This document shows positions 13,266 to 16,156 of a stretch of 16,156 nucleotides of DNA, piece by piece. The stretch is from Oscillospiraceae bacterium. GTDB taxonomy: Bacteria; Bacillota; Clostridia; Oscillospirales; Acutalibacteraceae. The position numbers and the translations under genes are program-made. The notes beneath the pieces are model-generated. The model was not told the origin of the DNA. It searched no databases and saw only the letters and a program-made list of their open reading frames with translations. Position 1 is the stretch's first letter; every line of letters starts with the position of its first letter. The stretch covers positions 1 through 16,156 of the forward strand of contig CADBUK010000086.1 in NCBI GenBank assembly GCA_902797915.1, in the 5' to 3' direction.

Positions 13266-13812
13266 AAACGAAATTTTACGCTACCTGCGCACGAATTCAC
13301 AGGTCAGCGACGAAAATCTGCTTGCGCTTATTGACGCGGAAATTGAACAGGCGCAGTCGAAGATTGAGCCTAAAAGCATTTGGAGAGCGCTTGACTGCAC
13401 AGTAAACGAGGACGGCGTTATCATAGGCGGGGTTGAGTTTAAAAGCCGCCGCCTTGCCGACAACCTGCGCGGCTGCCGCCGTGTTGCCGTGCTTGGCGCA
13501 ACGCTTGGCACGGAGGCGGACAGAATGCTGCGCGCAAACGCTTCGCAAAGCGCCCGACTTGCAATTCTGCAGGCGGTTTTTGCCGCGATGATTGAGGAGG
13601 TCTGCGACGGCGTGCAGGCTGAAATCGAGGCTGAATGCGGCGCAAAAACGCGCCAGCGCTACTCCCCAGGTTATTTTGACCTTGACATTTCGGAGCAGAA
13701 AAAGCTGTTTTCTCTTTTAGACATAACAAAAAGGTGCGGCGTAACTTTAACCGAAACCTTTCAGATGATACCCACCAAATCCGTTACCGCATTTGCGGGG
13801 ATAGAGGACTAA
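13258..13812 (+). CDS. Stand-alone methionine synthase reactivation (AdoMet-binding) domain protein
   Basis: 184 aa from ATG 13258, which overlaps the metF stop by 8 bases, so translation is likely coupled. It matches the C-terminal activation domain of cobalamin-dependent methionine synthase (Met_synt_B12): 'RYSPGY' (134-139) corresponds to the RPSxGY SAM-binding motif, and 'LTETFQMIPTKSVTAFAG' (164-181) corresponds to E. coli MetH 'LTESYAMWPGASVSG'. The N-terminal part (1-90) has 'VAVLGATLGTEAD'. At 184 aa it is shorter than the about 330-aa E. coli domain. The neighbouring MetH lacks this domain, so the two presumably act in trans: this protein would bring SAM to remethylate oxidised cob(II)alamin with a flavodoxin-type reductant. 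A comparable split pair exists in Thermotoga maritima. Confidence 0.9.
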   Translation: MNKNEILRYLRTNSQVSDENLLALIDAEIEQAQSKIEPKSIWRALDCTVNEDGVIIGGVEFKSRRLADNLRGCRRVAVLGATLGTEADRMLRANASQSARLAILQAVFAAMIEEVCDGVQAEIEAECGAKTRQRYSPGYFDLDISEQKKLFSLLDITKRCGVTLTETFQMIPTKSVTAFAGIED

Positions 13813-13813
13813 G

Positions 13814-16135
13814 ATGAATAATAACAAAATCAGATTTTTTGACGGCGGCATGGGCACCATGCTGCAGGCTCTGGGGCTTACTGCCGCAGGCGAAATTCCC
13901 GAGCTTCTCAACTTAACAAACCCCGAGGCAATTCTTGCAATCCACCGCGCGTACGCCGAATCGGGCAGTGAATACATTACCGCAAACACCTTCGGCGCAA
14001 ACCGCCTTAAAATGAAAAACTGCGCCGAAATCGTGCGCGCAGGCGTTGAAAACGCAATGAAGACGGGCAAAAAGGTGCTGCTTGACATCGGACCCACGGG
14101 CAAGCTGTTAAAGCCGATGGGCGACCTTGATTTTGAGGAAGCCGTGAGCGCTTTTGCGGAAGTGGTTAACGCAGGCAAATTCGGCGCGAACGCCGTTTTG
14201 ATTGAAACTATGAGCGACACCTACGAGCTTAAAGCCGCGGTGCTTGCCGCAAAGGAAAACTGCGAGCTGCCCGTATTTGTTACAATGATTTTTGACGAAA
14301 AAGGCAGACTGCTTACGGGCGCCGATATTCAGACCGCCGTTGCAATGCTTGAGGGGCTCGGCGTTGACGCGCTCGGCTTCAACTGCGGGCTCGGTCCCAA
14401 GCAAATGCTCGGACTGTTAGGCGAGCTGCGCGAGCACACAAGCCTGCCGATTATCGTTCAGCCCAACGCGGGACTGCCAGAAAGCGTTAACGGCAAAACC
14501 GTTTACAATGTAACGCCCGAGGAATTTGCGCAGGATATGAAGAAAATGGCGGAAATGGGCGTTTCCTACCTCGGCGGCTGCTGCGGCACAACGCCCGAGC
14601 ATATCAGGCAGATGATTGAGCTTTGCAGGGATATACCCGAAAGCGTTCCCGAAAAGAAATTCCGCACCCTTGTTTCGTCCTACAGCAAAACCGTTGAGCT
14701 TGGCGAAAAGCCCGTTATTATAGGCGAGCGCATTAACCCGACGGGCAAAAAGCTGCTTAAAGAGGCGCTGCGCAGAAACGATATTGACTACATTATCCGC
14801 GAAGGCACGGAGCAGACGGACGCGGGCGCGCACATCCTTGACGTAAACGTGGGCTTGCCCGAGATTGACGAGCCCGCTATGATGGAAGCGGCGGTTTACA
14901 ACCTGCAGGCTGTACTGCCCACCCCGCTTCAGATTGACACAAGCGACCCCGAGGCGCTCGAGAGAGGCTTGCGCGTTTACAACGGCAAACCCCTGCTGAA
15001 CTCCGTTAACGGCAAGGAAATGAGTATGCGCACGGTGTTCCCGCTTGCAAAAAAATACGGCGCGGCGGTAGTGTGCCTCTGCCTTGACGAAAACGGAATT
15101 CCCGAAACCGCGTCGGGCAGAATTAAAATTGCAAAAAGAATTATCAGCACCGCAAAGAAATACGGCATAACAAAAAACAACCTCGTTATTGACCCGCTGA
15201 CTATGACAATCAGCACGGACAAACGCAACGCGGTTGAAACTCTGAGAGCGGCAAGCTATATTAAAAACTATCTTGAAATAAACACCGTGCTCGGCGTTTC
15301 AAACGTTTCCTTCGGTCTGCCGAACAGGGATACCGTGAACGCGGCGTTTTTCACGCTGGCGCTTGAAAACGGGCTGAGCGCGGGTATTATCAACCCGAAA
15401 TCGCAGGCGATGATGAACGCGTACTATTCGTTCAACGCGCTTGCGGGGCTTGACGATAACTGCGCCGAATACATAAGCAGTGCAACCGCAACCGAAACGG
15501 TTGCCCCGCAGAGCAGTCTTACCCTGCACACCGCAATAGTTAAGGGTCTGCAGAGCGAGGCAGCGCAGTGCGCAAAGGAGCTGCTTGAAAAGGAAAGCAG
15601 CCTTGACGTTATAAACAATTACATTATTCCCGCGCTTGACGAGGTCGGCGCAGGGTTTGAGGCAAACAAGCTGTTCCTGCCCCAGCTGCTGATGAGCGCA
15701 GACTCCGCAAAAGCGGCGTTTGACGTTATTAAGGAAACGCTGATGGCAAGCGGCGGCGAGCAGGAAAGCAAGGGCAAAATCGTGCTTGCAACCGTGCACG
15801 GCGATATTCACGACATCGGCAAAAACATAGTTAAGGTTCTGCTTTCAAACTACGGCTTTGAGGTAATCGACCTCGGCAAAGACGTGCCCGAGGAAACCGT
15901 GCTGAAAGCCGTTCAGGATAACGGCGTAAGGCTTGTGGGCTTATCTGCGCTGATGACCACAACCGTACCCGCAATGGAGCGCACAATCAAGCTGCTGCAC
16001 GAACAGACGGACGCAAAAGTATTCGTCGGCGGCGCGGTGCTGACAAGGCATTACGCGGAAATGATTGACGCCGACCGGTACGCAAAAGACGCAATGGAAA
16101 GCGTTCGCATAGCGCAGGAATTCTTTAATAGCTAA
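13814..16135 (+). CDS. metH: Cobalamin-dependent methionine synthase without reactivation domain
   Basis: 773 aa from ATG 13814, one base after the previous stop, with AGAGG 6 bases upstream. Domains in order: homocysteine S-methyltransferase (about 5-270) with zinc ligands Cys191 (GFNCG) and Cys256/Cys257 (GGCCGTTP); pterin-binding barrel (about 295-545; 'IIGERINPTGKK', 'ILDVNVG', 'LQIDTS', 'LLNSVNG', 'LVIDPL'); B12-binding cap (about 565-645); and the Rossmann B12 domain (about 654-773) with DIHDIG (664-669), His666 being the expected lower cobalt ligand. E. coli MetH is 1,227 aa; the roughly 330-residue activation domain is absent and the gene ends cleanly at TAA 16135, so this is natural architecture rather than truncation. 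It transfers methyl from 5-methyl-THF via cobalamin to homocysteine. Both the methyl donor supply (metF) and the reactivation domain are encoded upstream in the operon. Confidence 0.96.
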   Translation: MNNNKIRFFDGGMGTMLQALGLTAAGEIPELLNLTNPEAILAIHRAYAESGSEYITANTFGANRLKMKNCAEIVRAGVENAMKTGKKVLLDIGPTGKLLKPMGDLDFEEAVSAFAEVVNAGKFGANAVLIETMSDTYELKAAVLAAKENCELPVFVTMIFDEKGRLLTGADIQTAVAMLEGLGVDALGFNCGLGPKQMLGLLGELREHTSLPIIVQPNAGLPESVNGKTVYNVTPEEFAQDMKKMAEMGVSYLGGCCGTTPEHIRQMIELCRDIPESVPEKKFRTLVSSYSKTVELGEKPVIIGERINPTGKKLLKEALRRNDIDYIIREGTEQTDAGAHILDVNVGLPEIDEPAMMEAAVYNLQAVLPTPLQIDTSDPEALERGLRVYNGKPLLNSVNGKEMSMRTVFPLAKKYGAAVVCLCLDENGIPETASGRIKIAKRIISTAKKYGITKNNLVIDPLTMTISTDKRNAVETLRAASYIKNYLEINTVLGVSNVSFGLPNRDTVNAAFFTLALENGLSAGIINPKSQAMMNAYYSFNALAGLDDNCAEYISSATATETVAPQSSLTLHTAIVKGLQSEAAQCAKELLEKESSLDVINNYIIPALDEVGAGFEANKLFLPQLLMSADSAKAAFDVIKETLMASGGEQESKGKIVLATVHGDIHDIGKNIVKVLLSNYGFEVIDLGKDVPEETVLKAVQDNGVRLVGLSALMTTTVPAMERTIKLLHEQTDAKVFVGGAVLTRHYAEMIDADRYAKDAMESVRIAQEFFNS

Positions 16136-16156
16136 ATTAAAAGAGATGTGGTTTTC

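Overview
This 16,156-base window reads as chromosomal DNA of a Gram-positive gut-type Clostridia species (Ruminococcaceae/Oscillospiraceae-like). The grounds are moderate GC with A+T-rich intergenic gaps, strong AGGAGG-type ribosome binding sites, a SleB-type cortex-lytic hydrolase, a secreted choline-binding-repeat protein and a split methionine synthase. The taxonomic call is inference. I see no rRNA, tRNA, transposase, phage gene or CRISPR array.

Left part (1-5546, all minus strand). A three-gene operon runs leftwards from a good promoter (3099-3127): a VTC-family polyphosphate polymerase-like protein, a four-helix DUF4956 membrane protein, and a membrane-anchored Cthe_2159-type beta-helix carbohydrate-binding protein cut by the window edge. 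To its right lie a secreted choline-binding-repeat protein with its own promoter and a UUCG-loop terminator, then a two-gene unit of a small tail-anchored protein and a SleB-like hydrolase.

Middle (5547-7621, plus strand). A 427-base A+T-rich gap with a cluster of TGTTnAAAA-like 9-mers precedes an Ogg-type 8-oxoguanine DNA glycosylase. A hairpin flanked by direct repeats separates it from rsmE, which ends in two hairpins facing a convergent ClC-type Cl-/H+ antiporter with a TrkA_C domain (minus strand).

9282-11200. Between the ClC gene and an nfeD-like gene lies a strong extended -10 promoter. A perfect 8-bp inverted repeat sits over its -35 box, and it drives a predicted transcript of about 100 nt that folds and ends in an intrinsic terminator just before nfeD. 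An SPFH/band-7 (stomatin/QmcA-like) gene follows nfeD after a 150-base spacer rich in inverted repeats. NfeD and SPFH proteins usually work as a membrane pair.

11200-12300. A single membrane-anchored secreted protein of unknown function has its own promoter and terminator.

12399-16135. A methionine-synthesis operon: metF (5,10-methylenetetrahydrofolate reductase), a separate methionine synthase reactivation domain, and a metH that lacks that domain. MetF supplies 5-methyl-THF, MetH transfers the methyl group to homocysteine through cobalamin, and the separate domain presumably restores inactivated cobalamin using SAM.

The most interesting items are the VTC/DUF4956/Cthe_2159 operon as a possible bacterial polyphosphate-linked envelope system, the unassigned leader RNA with operator before nfeD/SPFH, and a family of short hairpins sharing a CCTAC-type 3' end.
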